In this document: in pieces, positions 51,619-62,600 of the stretch
How the letters are laid out: each line of letters opens with the position of its first letter
Position numbering within the stretch: the first letter of the stretch is position 1
DNA from: Azospirillum baldaniorum
GTDB taxonomy: Bacteria; Pseudomonadota; Alphaproteobacteria; Azospirillales; Azospirillaceae
Assembly (NCBI RefSeq): GCF_003119195.2
Contig: NZ_CP022262.1
Span: forward strand, 82,501 to 146,500
Direction: 5' to 3'
DNA: 64,000 nt
Position numbers and translations under genes: made by a program
The notes under the pieces: generated by a model
The model's input: only the letters and a program-made list of their open reading frames with translations
Told to the model about the DNA's origin: nothing
The model's database searches: none

Positions 51619-52935
51619 ATGCCCAGCCTTCCCGACGTCATTGCCGCCCCGCCGCCCCGCCCCGCCCGCTCCGCGGAGGCGACGGCAGCGCCGTCCTCCG
51701 GCGCGCCGGGCGAGCGCGAGGCGTCCGGCACGCCCTTCGCCGACCTGCTGGACGACGCGGCGGAACGCGGCGGCGCCGAGGCGGACGTGGACCAAGCGGA
51801 CTCCTCCGCCCAGACCGGTGGCGCCCAGACCGGTGGCGCGCCGGCCGGCGCCGACGCCGCCCTGGCGGCGCTCCTGCCGCTGCTGTCCCCACCGCCGCCC
51901 GCTACGGCGCCCGGCATCGCGGCGGCCGGCGACTTGCCGGAGTTCGTGCCTTCGACCGGCGGCCTGCCGGTGGTGCCACCCGTCACGGCTCCCCCGGCGG
52001 AAACCGCCGCGACGCCCCAGCCGCCGGCTCCGGCCCAACCCGCTCCGCCGCCGCCAGCCGCGTCGCTGTCCGTAGCGCCCACCACCGCGGCAACCCCGGA
52101 CGCCAAACCGGACGGGACGCCACCGCAGGCCGCGACCGACTCCGCGGCACCCGCCACCCCGTCCGTTGCCCTGCCGGCTTCCGGCGCCAAACTGGACTCG
52201 GCCCCGCTGTTCCAAGCCAAGGACCCCGCGACGCCTACCAAGGGCGACGCGACGCAGGCTCCCTCCCCCCAGCTTCAGCAGGCGGCCCAGGCGGGCGGCA
52301 ACGCCGCGTCCAACGGCGGCACCGGCCAGAATTCAGGGCAAGGACAGGGGCAAGGCCGCGGCAATCTGACCGGACCGGAAGCCTTGTCGGCGCTGTCCTC
52401 CCCGGCGGACCCCGTCGGCACGGCACCATTTCCCTCCACCCTCGCCCCGCCGGCGGCCCACGCGGCGGCCCATTACGCGGCGCATCCCGGCGAGAACGCA
52501 GCGGCGCGGCTGCCCGCCGCCCAGGTGGCCGGCCAGTTGGTGCGCGTCGTCGAGGCGGGCGGCGGCGAATTCCACATCGACCTGAAGCCGGAGGAGCTTG
52601 GCCCCGTCCGCGTCGTCGCCGAGCTGAGCGGCGCCCGCGTCGCCCTGCATGTCCAGGCCGAAAGCCCGGAGACGCTGGCCCTGCTGCGCCGGGACATCCA
52701 TCACCTGGAGCGCGCCCTGTCCGACGCCGGGTTCGAGCTGGACGGCGGCACCCTGAACTTCTCGCTGCGGGGCGACGGCGAGCCGCGCGGCTTCGCCTTC
52801 TCCGGCCAGGGCGACGGGGCGGGAGGGCGCCAGGATGGCCCCGGACGGGCGATCCGCCTCGCCGATTCCTCCGGTGCCCTGCCGCCCGAACGCGCCGCCC
52901 GCCCCATCGACGGCCTCGTCGACATCTCCGTCTAG
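51619..52935 (+). CDS. fliK: Flagellar hook-length control protein FliK
   Basis: A protein of 438 aa that measures hook length and switches export specificity. The first ~290 residues are low-complexity Pro/Ala/Thr-rich (typical ruler region). The C-terminal Flg_hook domain (about 295-395) includes AAQVAGQLVRVVEAGGGEFHIDLKPEELGPVRVVAELSGARVALHVQAESPETLALLRRDIHHLERALSDAGF and TLNFSLRGDGE, the family signature PEELGxVxV. ATG 51619 has CAAGAGAC upstream; the open frame upstream lies over motE. It is followed by flgD as in most flagellar clusters. Confidence 0.92.
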   Translation: MPSLPDVIAAPPPRPARSAEATAAPSSGAPGEREASGTPFADLLDDAAERGGAEADVDQADSSAQTGGAQTGGAPAGADAALAALLPLLSPPPPATAPGIAAAGDLPEFVPSTGGLPVVPPVTAPPAETAATPQPPAPAQPAPPPPAASLSVAPTTAATPDAKPDGTPPQAATDSAAPATPSVALPASGAKLDSAPLFQAKDPATPTKGDATQAPSPQLQQAAQAGGNAASNGGTGQNSGQGQGQGRGNLTGPEALSALSSPADPVGTAPFPSTLAPPAAHAAAHYAAHPGENAAARLPAAQVAGQLVRVVEAGGGEFHIDLKPEELGPVRVVAELSGARVALHVQAESPETLALLRRDIHHLERALSDAGFELDGGTLNFSLRGDGEPRGFAFSGQGDGAGGRQDGPGRAIRLADSSGALPPERAARPIDGLVDISV

Positions 52936-52950
52936 CCGCAAGGACCCGCC

Positions 52951-53601
52951 ATGACCACGACCGCGGCCACCAACACGGCCACCACACCCCCCTCCGCCGC
53001 CGCGAAAAAGCAGACGGTGGATTACGAGGCGTTCCTGAAGCTGCTGACCGCGCAGCTGCGCAACCAGGACCCGCTGTCACCCATGGACGCCACCCAGTTC
53101 ATGACTCAGCTCGCCCAACTCTCCACCGTGGAGCAGGGCGTGCGGACGAACGAGACGCTGGGGCAGGTTCTGGACACGCTGAAGAACAGCGGCATGCGGC
53201 TGGATATGGCCTATCTGGGCCGCAAGGTGGAAGCCGCATCGGACCGCATCAGCCTGTCGGAGGGCAAGGCGGAAATGGCCTACGCCATCGACGGGGCCGC
53301 CGCATCGGTGAAGATCGAGGTGGTGAACGACGCCGGGCAGGTGATCTACAGCGCCCCGGGCAGCCCGAAGACGGGCCGTCAGACCTTCACCTGGGACGGC
53401 AAGCGCAGCGACGGCGCCACCGCCGCGGACGGCACCTACCTCGTGCGCGTGACGGCGAAGGACAAGACCGGCGCGTCGCTGACCACCGCAACCGTGACGA
53501 CCGACACGGTGAAGGAGGTGCGCAGCGTCAACGGCGAGACGCAGTTCGTTCTGAAGGGCGGCGCCACGGTGAAAGGCACGGACATCCTGTCCGCATCCTG
53601 A
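52951..53601 (+). CDS. flgD: Flagellar hook-capping protein FlgD
   Basis: Hook assembly scaffold, 216 aa. The N-terminal export/capping segment is VDYEAFLKLLTAQLRNQDPLSPMDATQFMTQLAQLSTVEQGV (about 23-64); the tudor/FnIII-like core (about 80-205) contains TFTWDGKRSDGATAADGTYLVRVTA and TVTTDTVKEVRSVNGETQFVLKGGATV. It is the last gene of the rightward operon and is followed by a strong terminator. Confidence 0.95.
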   Translation: MTTTAATNTATTPPSAAAKKQTVDYEAFLKLLTAQLRNQDPLSPMDATQFMTQLAQLSTVEQGVRTNETLGQVLDTLKNSGMRLDMAYLGRKVEAASDRISLSEGKAEMAYAIDGAAASVKIEVVNDAGQVIYSAPGSPKTGRQTFTWDGKRSDGATAADGTYLVRVTAKDKTGASLTTATVTTDTVKEVRSVNGETQFVLKGGATVKGTDILSAS

Positions 53602-53624
53602 TGGCCGCAACGCTGGAAGCGACG

Positions 53625-53675
53625 CGCGGGCCGGCAGGGGAGGACTGTTTCCCCGCCGGCCCGCGGCCTTTTTAC
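53625..53675 (+). terminator. Rho-independent terminator of the fliL-flgD operon
   Basis: Arms CGCGGGCCGGC (53625-53635) and its complement (53655-53665), extended inward by GGGG/CCCC, followed by CCTTTTTA. It overlaps the stop codon of the convergent RTX gene. Confidence 0.92.
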
Positions 53676-56600
53676 GAGAACCAGGAGTCGGTGACGCCGG
53701 TCAGGCCGACCACGGTGATGGTGCTCTTGTCGGACAGGGTGAAGACGGTGTTCTTGCCGACGGTCTGGGCGCTCGCCTTGATGTCCGCGATGCTGATGCC
53801 GGCGATCGCGAAGCCCAGGATGTCCTCGTCCGGGTTGAACTCGAACACATAGTCGTTCCCGCCGCCGAGCGTGAAGGCGAAGATGTCCTTCCCCGCACCG
53901 CCGATCAGCCAGTCGTCACCGCCGAAGCCCCAGAGCACGTCGTCACCGGCTCCGCCGAACAGCGTGTCGTTGCCATCCTCGCCGACCAGGGCGTCGTTGC
54001 CGTCGCCACCGTCGATCAGGTCGTTGCCCGCACCGCCGCCGATCAGGTCGTTGCCCATGCCGCCGAGGATGGAGTCGTTGCCGTCCCCGCCCACGATGGT
54101 GTCGTTGCCCGCGTCGCCGGTCAGCAGGTCGTCGCCGTTCATGCCAAACACAACGTCGTTGCCCTCGCCGCCGATGGCGGTGTCGTTGCCATCCTCGCCC
54201 ATCAGCCAGTCGTTGCCGGCGTCGCCGCTGAGCAGGTCGTTGCCGTTGCCGCCGCCGACCACGTCGTCGTCGTCGCCGCCCAGAAGCGTGTCGTCGTCGT
54301 CGCCACCGTGGAGGGTGTCGTTGCCCGCGTCGCCGGCCAGCAGGTCGCGCCCGGTGGTGCTGGCCACCACGTCGTTGCCGCCGCCGCCGCGGGTGGTGTC
54401 GTCGCCCGGACCGAGGTTGATCACCTGGGCGCTGTCGTCACCGATGGTCAGGCTGTTGCCCTCCCCGCCGGTGAAGGTGCCCTGGCCGACCAGCACCGCG
54501 AAGTCCACTTGGTTGAGGACGACCGAACCGCCGGGGTTGCTGCCCATGTTGATGATGAGTGCTTCACGCGGCGCACCGGCGGTGGCGGTGCCGGTGATGG
54601 TGACCGGTCCCGGGCCCGTCGGGGTCAGCGTGCGCAAGATCACCTGCTCGGACGTTCCGGCCACAAAGCCGGCCAGTTCTGTCCGGATCGCGGCGCTTCG
54701 GCTTTCCGGCAGCACCATGGCGAGCATACCGGCGAAAACTCCGGCCGTCTGGCTACTCTCCACGGTGGACTGCGGGCCATAGGCATTCACGCTGCTGCCG
54801 TCCACGACCTGGGCCTGCAACAGCGGGCCACTTCCCGCTCCCTGCATGAGCGTGAAGGTCGCCCTTCCGAACTCACCCGCCAGCATTGAGTACGGCTGGG
54901 TCTGGACAAACGCGACGCCCAGGCCGGAGGGAGGGGCGCTCGGTGTCGTTTCGACCCAAAGGAGTCCCACCGTTTCCCTGCCGATCGGCTGGGTGCCGGT
55001 TGGGTTGCCGTTGCTGCCACCCGTCGCCACATCGTCGTTGCGGATGGTGCCAGTCGCCGAGGCCGTCCCGATCGTGCCGCCGCTGGCGTTTGACAGCGTA
55101 ACCGTGAAGGTCTCGTCGGACTCCACATCCCGGTCGCCCTGGACGTTGACGGTGATCCGGGCGGTCTGCTCGCCCGCCGCGAAGGTGACCGTGCCGTACG
55201 GCAGGGTGGAACCGGCGAAATCACTAGCGGACGTCGGGGCGCCGCCGCTGCCCGCCACCACGTAATACGCGGTGGTCAAACCGGAGGTATCGCCCGTGCG
55301 GGTGACCAGGAAGATCAACGCAGTCGTTCCGTCGTTGCCTTCCAAGGCGCTGCCGTTCTCCGCCGCGATGGACAGCGACGGCGGCGGCGGTGCCGTGTTC
55401 TTGATGACCCCCGTCGCCACCGCGGTGCCGAGGGTGGCGCCGTTCGGGTTGGAGAGCGTGACCGTGAAGGTCTCGTCCCCCTCGTTCAACGCATCCGTCG
55501 CGATGGCGATCTCGACGGTCTTCGTCGTCTCGCCGGCCGCGAGGCTAACGGTGCCGGTCGGGAAGGCGTTGCCCAGGAAATCCGCCGCGGACGCCGCGTT
55601 CGGCCCGCTGCCGGCCACCGTGTAGGTGACGCTGACCGGGTCGAGGGCGTTGTCGCTGCGGGTGATGGTGAAGGTCGCCTTGGCGTTCGCCCCTTCCTGC
55701 ACGATGGCCGAGGCCGCCGCGATGTCCAGGCGGGGAGTGAGCGCGCCGTCGTCGTTCTCGATCGTCACGGTCGCCCGCGGCGCCGCGATCACCGCCTGGG
55801 TGGCGGCTCCGGCCTGTTGCGACAGGGTGACGGCGAAGGTCTCATCGGTCTCCGCCACCGCGTCGCCGGCCACCGCGACGGTGATCGTCGCGGAGGTCTG
55901 CCCGGCGGCCAGGGTCACCGTCCCGCTGGGGAGCTGACCACCGAAGTCCGCGGCGTCCGCCGCCCAGGTGCCGAAGCCCGTCACGGCGAAGTCGAGCACC
56001 AGATCGGCGCTGGGGTCGCCCGTGCGGTAGACGTCGAAGACGACGTTCGTGCTGCCGCTGTTGCGCTCCGTCACCGTGGCGGTGCGGGCCGCGATGGTGA
56101 TGACCGGGGCGGCGGGCGGCGCGTTCGACGTGTTAGACTGCTGCGTCGGAGCGTTGGTCTGCGTGGCCCCCTTCAGGAAGCTGGCGTCGCCGGTCAGCGC
56201 CACGTCGAGCAGGGCCGCCTGCCGCAACGCCGGATCGGTGATGCCGGCGGCGTCCAGCAGGGCCTCCGCCCGCTGGCGCAGCGCCTCGGGCAGGGCGTCC
56301 ACCGACAGCACCTGCCGCGGGAAGCTGCGGTCGGTGTAGGTCGCCGTCGTCTCGCCCTGGCCATAGTCGAAGAGCGAGGTTTGCTGCGTCACCCGCCAGC
56401 CGTCGGCGTAGCTGCCGTACAGCACCGCATAGTCGATGGGCTGCGACAGCACCGTTCCGTCGGCCAGCGCCAGATCGTTGGAGGCGTCGCCGTCGAGGTT
56501 GCCCATCAGGCCCTCGATCGACCCCGCCGCACGGCTCGGCGACAGGTAGAGCTGAAGGTCGACGCGGTCGGCCTCGACCGTGACGATGAGCTGCTCCTGG

Positions 56601-59600
56601 TTCGAATAGACGATGGTGTAGACGTTGCCGGAGCGGAAGATGTGCCCGTCGCCGACGGCGAGCGACCCGGTGGCGTCCGGAATGTCGGTCGCCACCCCGT
56701 CGATGCGCAGCGGGTGGGCGGAGTCCTTCGCATTGATGGACACCCGCGCCGCGCCGATCTTCGTCGCCACCGCCGTGTTGATCGACACCGCGTCGCCCAG
56801 CGCCGCGGTGCGGAGCTGCACGATCCGCTCGTCACCCGACTTCGCGTTGACGTAGGTGAACTCGCCGACCGCCTGGAAGCTGTAATAGAAGCCGTCGAAG
56901 GTCACCAGATGCGGGTCTCCCCAGTTGGCGCCCGGACGGAAGCCCGGCGGCAGCGGCGGCGCCTGGTTGTCGTCGTTGAGGACGGTGCCGGTCGCCTGGC
57001 GGTTGCCCAGCTTGATGTTGGAGCCGTCCGCCGGGTTGGCCAGCGTCACCGCGAAGGTCTCGTTCGCCTCCGCCACGGTGTCGCCCAGCACATCCACCGA
57101 GATGGTCTTGCTGGTCTCGCCCGCCGCGAAGGTGACCGTGCCGTCATAGGGCAGGAAGCCGCCCGCCAGATCGCCGGCGCCCACCGGGTTGCTGCCTGTG
57201 CCGGCCACCGTGTAGCCGACCGACACCGCGCTGGTCGTGTCGCCGGAGCGGGTGACCGTGAAGGTGAAGCGGGTGGTTCCGCTGTTGCCCTCCGCCTTCG
57301 ACAGCTGGCCCGGCTCGATGGCGACGACCGCCGGCAGGACGTTCGACGCCGTGCCGCCGGTCATCTCGAAGCGCCACAGGCCGTTCACGCCCGTGTTGCC
57401 CGCCGTGGTGTCGAGGGCGAGCATTCCTGCCTCGCTGCCCGACTGAGGCAGGATGAACAGGCCCGCCGTGTCGCCGTTGCCGGCGGTGTAGCCGGCCCGC
57501 GCGACCGTGTTTCCAGCGGTCTGCGCCCAGTTGACGGACTCGTAGCGGAACTCTGCGTCGAAGTCCCCGGCTTTGCGCCCGGTGGCGTCGGCGGCGTTGG
57601 TCAGGACGAGCTGGAAGGCGTTGCGCCCCCCGTCCGTGCCGCCGTTGGCCGCCACGTCGTCCCAGGTGATGACGATGGTCCCGGTGACCGGGTCGAGGTC
57701 GTAATAGACCCGGTTGGTGCCCTGGGAAGTGCCCCCCGGAGTCGCCGCGCCGGTGCCGCCTCGCGTGTCCACGTCGGACAGGAAGGGCGCGATCATCGCC
57801 GGGGCCGTCGCCGACAGCGCGCCGGCCGACGGACCGGCGGCCAGCGGCGCGTCGAAGGAGATGCTGCCGTTCGTGTTGATGTAGAAGCCGGTGTAGACCT
57901 TGCCGAAGACGTTGATGCCGTCGGCAAAGACCGACCGGATGTCGATGAAGGCGCTCGACCCGTCGTTGCTGCGGTCCAGCTCGTTCTCGCCGAAGCCGGC
58001 GGTGCCGCCCAGGCCGCCGATCAGCCGCGCCCCGATGGCGGAGGCCGGCGTCAGGTCGACCGTTTGGTCGGTGAAGCGCAATTCCTCCACCGCGGTGATG
58101 CGGGCGACGCCGTCCGCCTTGGTGCCGCGGGCGTGGGTGACGGTGATCGTGCCGCCGTTGTTGACGATGTCATAGTTCGCCTTCGCGTCGGTAAAGACCA
58201 CCGCGTCGAGTCCGGCGCCGCCGTTGATGTCGTCGGTGCCGCCGCTGGCCTGGAACAGGTCGTTGCCGTCACCGCCGTTCAGCGTGTCGTCGCCGGCCCC
58301 GCCGTTCAGCGTGTCGTCGCCGGCGTCGCCGGACAGCAGGTCGTTGCCCTGACCGCCGTCCAGGCTGTCGTTGCCCAGACCGCCGGACAGGCTGTCGTTG
58401 CCGCCGTTGCCGGACAGCCGGTCATCACCGGCCTGACCCATCAGCCGGTCCGGCGTGTCGCCGCCGCTCAGCGTGTCGGCGTCGGCGGTGCCGGTCAGGT
58501 CGAGGCCGTTGGACCGCACGAGGACGCCGGCGCTGCCCTCGGCCTCCTGCAGTTCGTGGAAACCGGCCAGCGTCAGGGTAGCGTCGGCCACGCCGTCGCC
58601 GTTCGCGTCGAACAGCAGCTGGGTGGTGGCGCCGCCGGAGGTGACGAAGCGGAAACCGACCTGGGCACCGCCCGGCTGGGCCACGGTGCCGGTGAAGGGT
58701 CCGCTGCCGACGAAGGTGAAGGGAATACCGGACAGGTCGATGCGGTCGCCCGCCGCGAAGTCGGTGATGCGGTCGCCGTTCGCCTCCGCCACGCTGGCGT
58801 AGCGGAAGGTGTCGTTGCCCTCGCCGCCGCTCAGCACGTCCTCGCCGGCCCCGCCGGCCAGCGTGTCGTCACCGGCACCGCCATAGAGGAAGTCGGCGCC
58901 GCCGAGGCCGTCGAGGCGGTCGTCGCCGGCCCCGCCGGTCAGCGTGTCGGACGCCGCGCCGCCGGTCAGCGTGTCCGCGCCGTCGCCGCCGGTGGAGGAG
59001 ATGGCGGTCACGCGGACCAGGACGCCGCTGTTCGACGGATCGGCGGCCAGCGCGTGGGTGCCGGCCAGATGGATGACGCGGTCCGCCACCCCGTCGCCGT
59101 CGATGTCGAACTGGAGATCGGTGGTCGCGAAGGCGCCCGTGCCGGAGTTGACGTAGTTCACCGCCACGCCGGAACCGAAGCGCTGGGAGAGCGGTGTGGT
59201 GCCGAGGAAGCTGGCCGACAGGCCGGAAATGTCGATGCGGTCGCCGGTGGCGAAGTCGGTGATCAGATCGCCGTTGATGTCGGTGGCGCGGGCGAAGACG
59301 AAGGTGTCGTTGCCGGCGCCGCCGGTCAGCTCGTCACGGCCTTCCGACCCAACCAGCGTGTCGTCGCCGTCGCCGCCGGACAGCGTGTCGCCGCCAGCAC
59401 CGCCGGTCAGGCTGTCGCTGCCGGCACCGCCGGTCAACGTGTCGCTGCCCTCGCCACCATCCAGCGTGTCGTTGCCGTCGCCACCGTCCAGCCGGTCGTC
59501 GCCGCCAAGCCCTTCCAGCCGGTCGTCGCCGCCCAGGCCGGACAGGCTGTCGGCGCCGTCGCCACCGGTCAGCGTCTCGGCGGCGGCCGTGCCCGTCAGG

Positions 59601-62600
59601 GTCCTGTTGGAGACGCGGACCAGGACGCCCGTGCCGTCCTCCCGCAGGGCATGGGCGCCGGCCAGTTCGATCACGGAGTCCGCGATGCCGTCGCCGTCGC
59701 CGTCGATCTCCACGCGGGTGCGCTGCTGGCCTTCTGCACCGGTCACCGCGACGCGGATCTGGGCCGGGCCGAGATTGACGGACGAGCCGGTGAAGGCGTT
59801 GCCGCCGATGAAGGTGGCGTTGAGCGCCGACAGGTCGAGACGGTCGCCGTCCGCGAAGTCGGTGATGCGGTCACCCGCGGCGTCGCCCACGGTCAGCACG
59901 CGGAAGGTGTCGTTGCCGGCACCGCCGGTCAGCGTGTCGGCCCCGTCGCCGCCCAGCAGCGTGTCGTCGCCGTCGCCGCCGTCGAGCCGGTCGCGACCTT
60001 CCTCGCCATTTAGGCTGTCATTGCCGGCCCCGCCGGTCAGCGTGTCGTCACCACGCCCGCCAATCAGCGTGTCAGCGGCGGCCGTGCCCTCCAAGCGCTG
60101 GCTGGCGGCGCGCACCAGGACGCCCGGCGCCTCCGGGTCGCCCTGGAACACATGTTCTCCGGCGATCTCGATGATGCGGTCGGTCACACCGTCCGCGTTC
60201 AAGTCGATTTCCAGCAGCGTGTTCCGGAAACCCGGCTCGCCCACCGCGGAGAAGGTGATCGCAAAACCGTTCGGGTTGATGAGCGCCGACAGGTCGATGC
60301 GGTCGCCGTCAGAGAAGTCGGTGATCCGGTCGCCCGCAATGTCGTCCGCGGTGAAAACGAAGGTGTCGTTGCCGGCACCGCCCGTCAGACGATCGGTGCC
60401 CGCACCGCCGACCAGCGTGTCGTCGCCGTCGCCGCCGGACAGCGTGTCGTTGCCGACACCGCCGGTCAGGCTGTCGTTGCCGCCGCCGCCGGACAGGCTG
60501 TCGCGCCCGGCGCCGCCCTCCAGCGTCTCACCCGCGTCCGTGCCCGTCAGGACGAGATCGTCCACGCGGATCAGGATGGCGGCGTTGTCGGGCCTCGCCA
60601 TCAGCGTGTGGGTGCCGGAGAGGATGATCATCCGCTCGCCGATGCCGTCGCCGTTCATGTCGAAGACCAGCCGGGTTTCGGCCAGCGGGCCGCTGCCGAC
60701 GATGACGGCGTTCACCTGGGCCGGGCCGGGCTGTGCGACGCTGCCGGTGAAGGCGGCGGTGCCGATGAAGGTGACGTTCATGTCACGCAGGTCGATGCGG
60801 TCGTTGGGACCGAAATCGGTGATGCGGTCGCCGTCGATGTGGCCGGCCCGGTTGAAGCGGAAGCTGTCCCGCCCGGCCCCGCCGGTCATCAGGTCGCCGC
60901 CCGGCCCGCCGTTCAGCGTGTCGTCGCCGTCGCCACCCTCCAGCGTGTCGATGCCGTCGCCGCCGATGAGGGTATCGTTGCCGGCCCCGCCGATGATCAG
61001 GTCGTTGCCGTAATCGCCGCTCAGCGTGTCGTTGCCGTCCCCGCCGATCAGCGTGTCCGGACCGGAGGCGCCGGTCAGGCTGTCGTCGTCGGGCGTGCCG
61101 GTCAGGGCCTTGCCGTATTCCGTGATGAGAACGCCTGGCGTTCCCGCCAGCTCGACCAGAGGCACCACGCCGTTGAGCCACATGCCCACATCGGCGATGC
61201 CGTCGCCGTTGGAGTCGAGGACGACCGTCGTGGTGTCCGCGCTGTAATAGACGCGCAGTTCGGCGCCGCCCGGATTGGACACGCTGCCGGTGAACGCGCC
61301 CTCGCCGAGGAAGCGTGCGTTCAGCGCCGACAGGTCGAGTTGGTCGCCGGGGCCGAAGTCGAGGATGCGGTCGTAATTCATTTCCGACGCGGAACCGACG
61401 ACGAAGCGGTCGTTGCCCGTGCCGCCTTCCAGCGTGTCGGCCCCATCGCCGCCGATCAGCGCGTCGTCGCCGGTGCCGCCCTGGAGCAGGTCGTTGCTGC
61501 CCAGGCCCACCAGCGTGTCGTTGCCGGCCCCCCCCGACAGCGTGTCGCGGCTGGGACCGCCCGTCAGGCTGTCGTTGCCGTCGGTGCCGGTCAGCGCCTG
61601 GGTCGGAATGCGGACGAGCACGCCCGGCGCGTTTGGATCGACCTTGAGATCATGCTCGCCGACGATCGTGAAGTAGGTGTTGATCCACCCGAAGCCGCTG
61701 TAGGACACCTCGACACGGGTCACGCCGCCGGAGATGACCGAGCGCACCTGGACCGGGCCGCCGCCGTTGGGATACGGGGTGAACTCCGCGGAACCGATGT
61801 AAAGTGGGTTCAGCGCCGAAAGGTCAATGCGGTCGCCATCCGTGAAATCGGCGATACGGTCGCCGTAGAGGTCGTTGCCGTTGGTGAAGCGGAAGGTGTC
61901 GTTGCCCTCGCCGCCGAAAAGCTGGTCGGACCCGGCCCCGCCGTCCAGCGTGTCGTCGCCCGCACCGCCGCGCAGCAGGTCCGCCCCCGCCCCGCCGAGG
62001 AGCAGGTCGTTTCCGGTCCCGCCGTCCAGGCTGTCGGCGCCGCCAAGGCCGTCCAGCGTGTCGTCGCCGGCCCCGCCGGACAGCGTGTCGCTGCCCGCCC
62101 CGCCTTCCAGCGTGTCGTTGCCGCCGGTCCCGGTCCGGATTGTCTCCGGCGCCCGGATCAGCACGCCCGGCGTGCCCGGATCGACGATCAGGGCGTGCGC
62201 GCCCGACAGGACAATACGGCCGTCGGTGATGCCGTCACCGGTCAGGTCGAAGTCGAGCTGCGTGTCGTCGCCCGACATGGTCAGGCGGACCTGCGGCGCT
62301 CCCTTCTGCTGGAAATTGCCGGTGAAAAGCTGTTCGCCGATGTAGGTGACGTTCAAGGCGGACAGGTCGATGCGGTCGCCGGCGGAGAAGTCCGTGATGC
62401 GGTCGCCGGCAAGCTGGCTGGCCTCGGTGAAGCGGAAGGTGTCGTTGCCCTCGCCGCCGATCAGCAGATCGGCACCGTCGCCGCCGACCAGCGTGTCGTC
62501 GCCGGCCCCGCCGTCCAGCACATCGCCGCTGCCCAGCCCGTTCAGCAGGTCGTTGCCGCCGCCGCCCCATAGGCTGTCGTAGCCCGGACCGCCGGTCAGC

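Noticed and set aside
55817..60013. Long plus-strand open frame (about 1400 codons) opposite the RTX gene
   Set aside because: It mirrors the GC-rich RTX repeats; its translation is low-complexity Val/Arg/Gly/Ala with no domain, and the minus strand has clear RTX and Calx-beta motifs.
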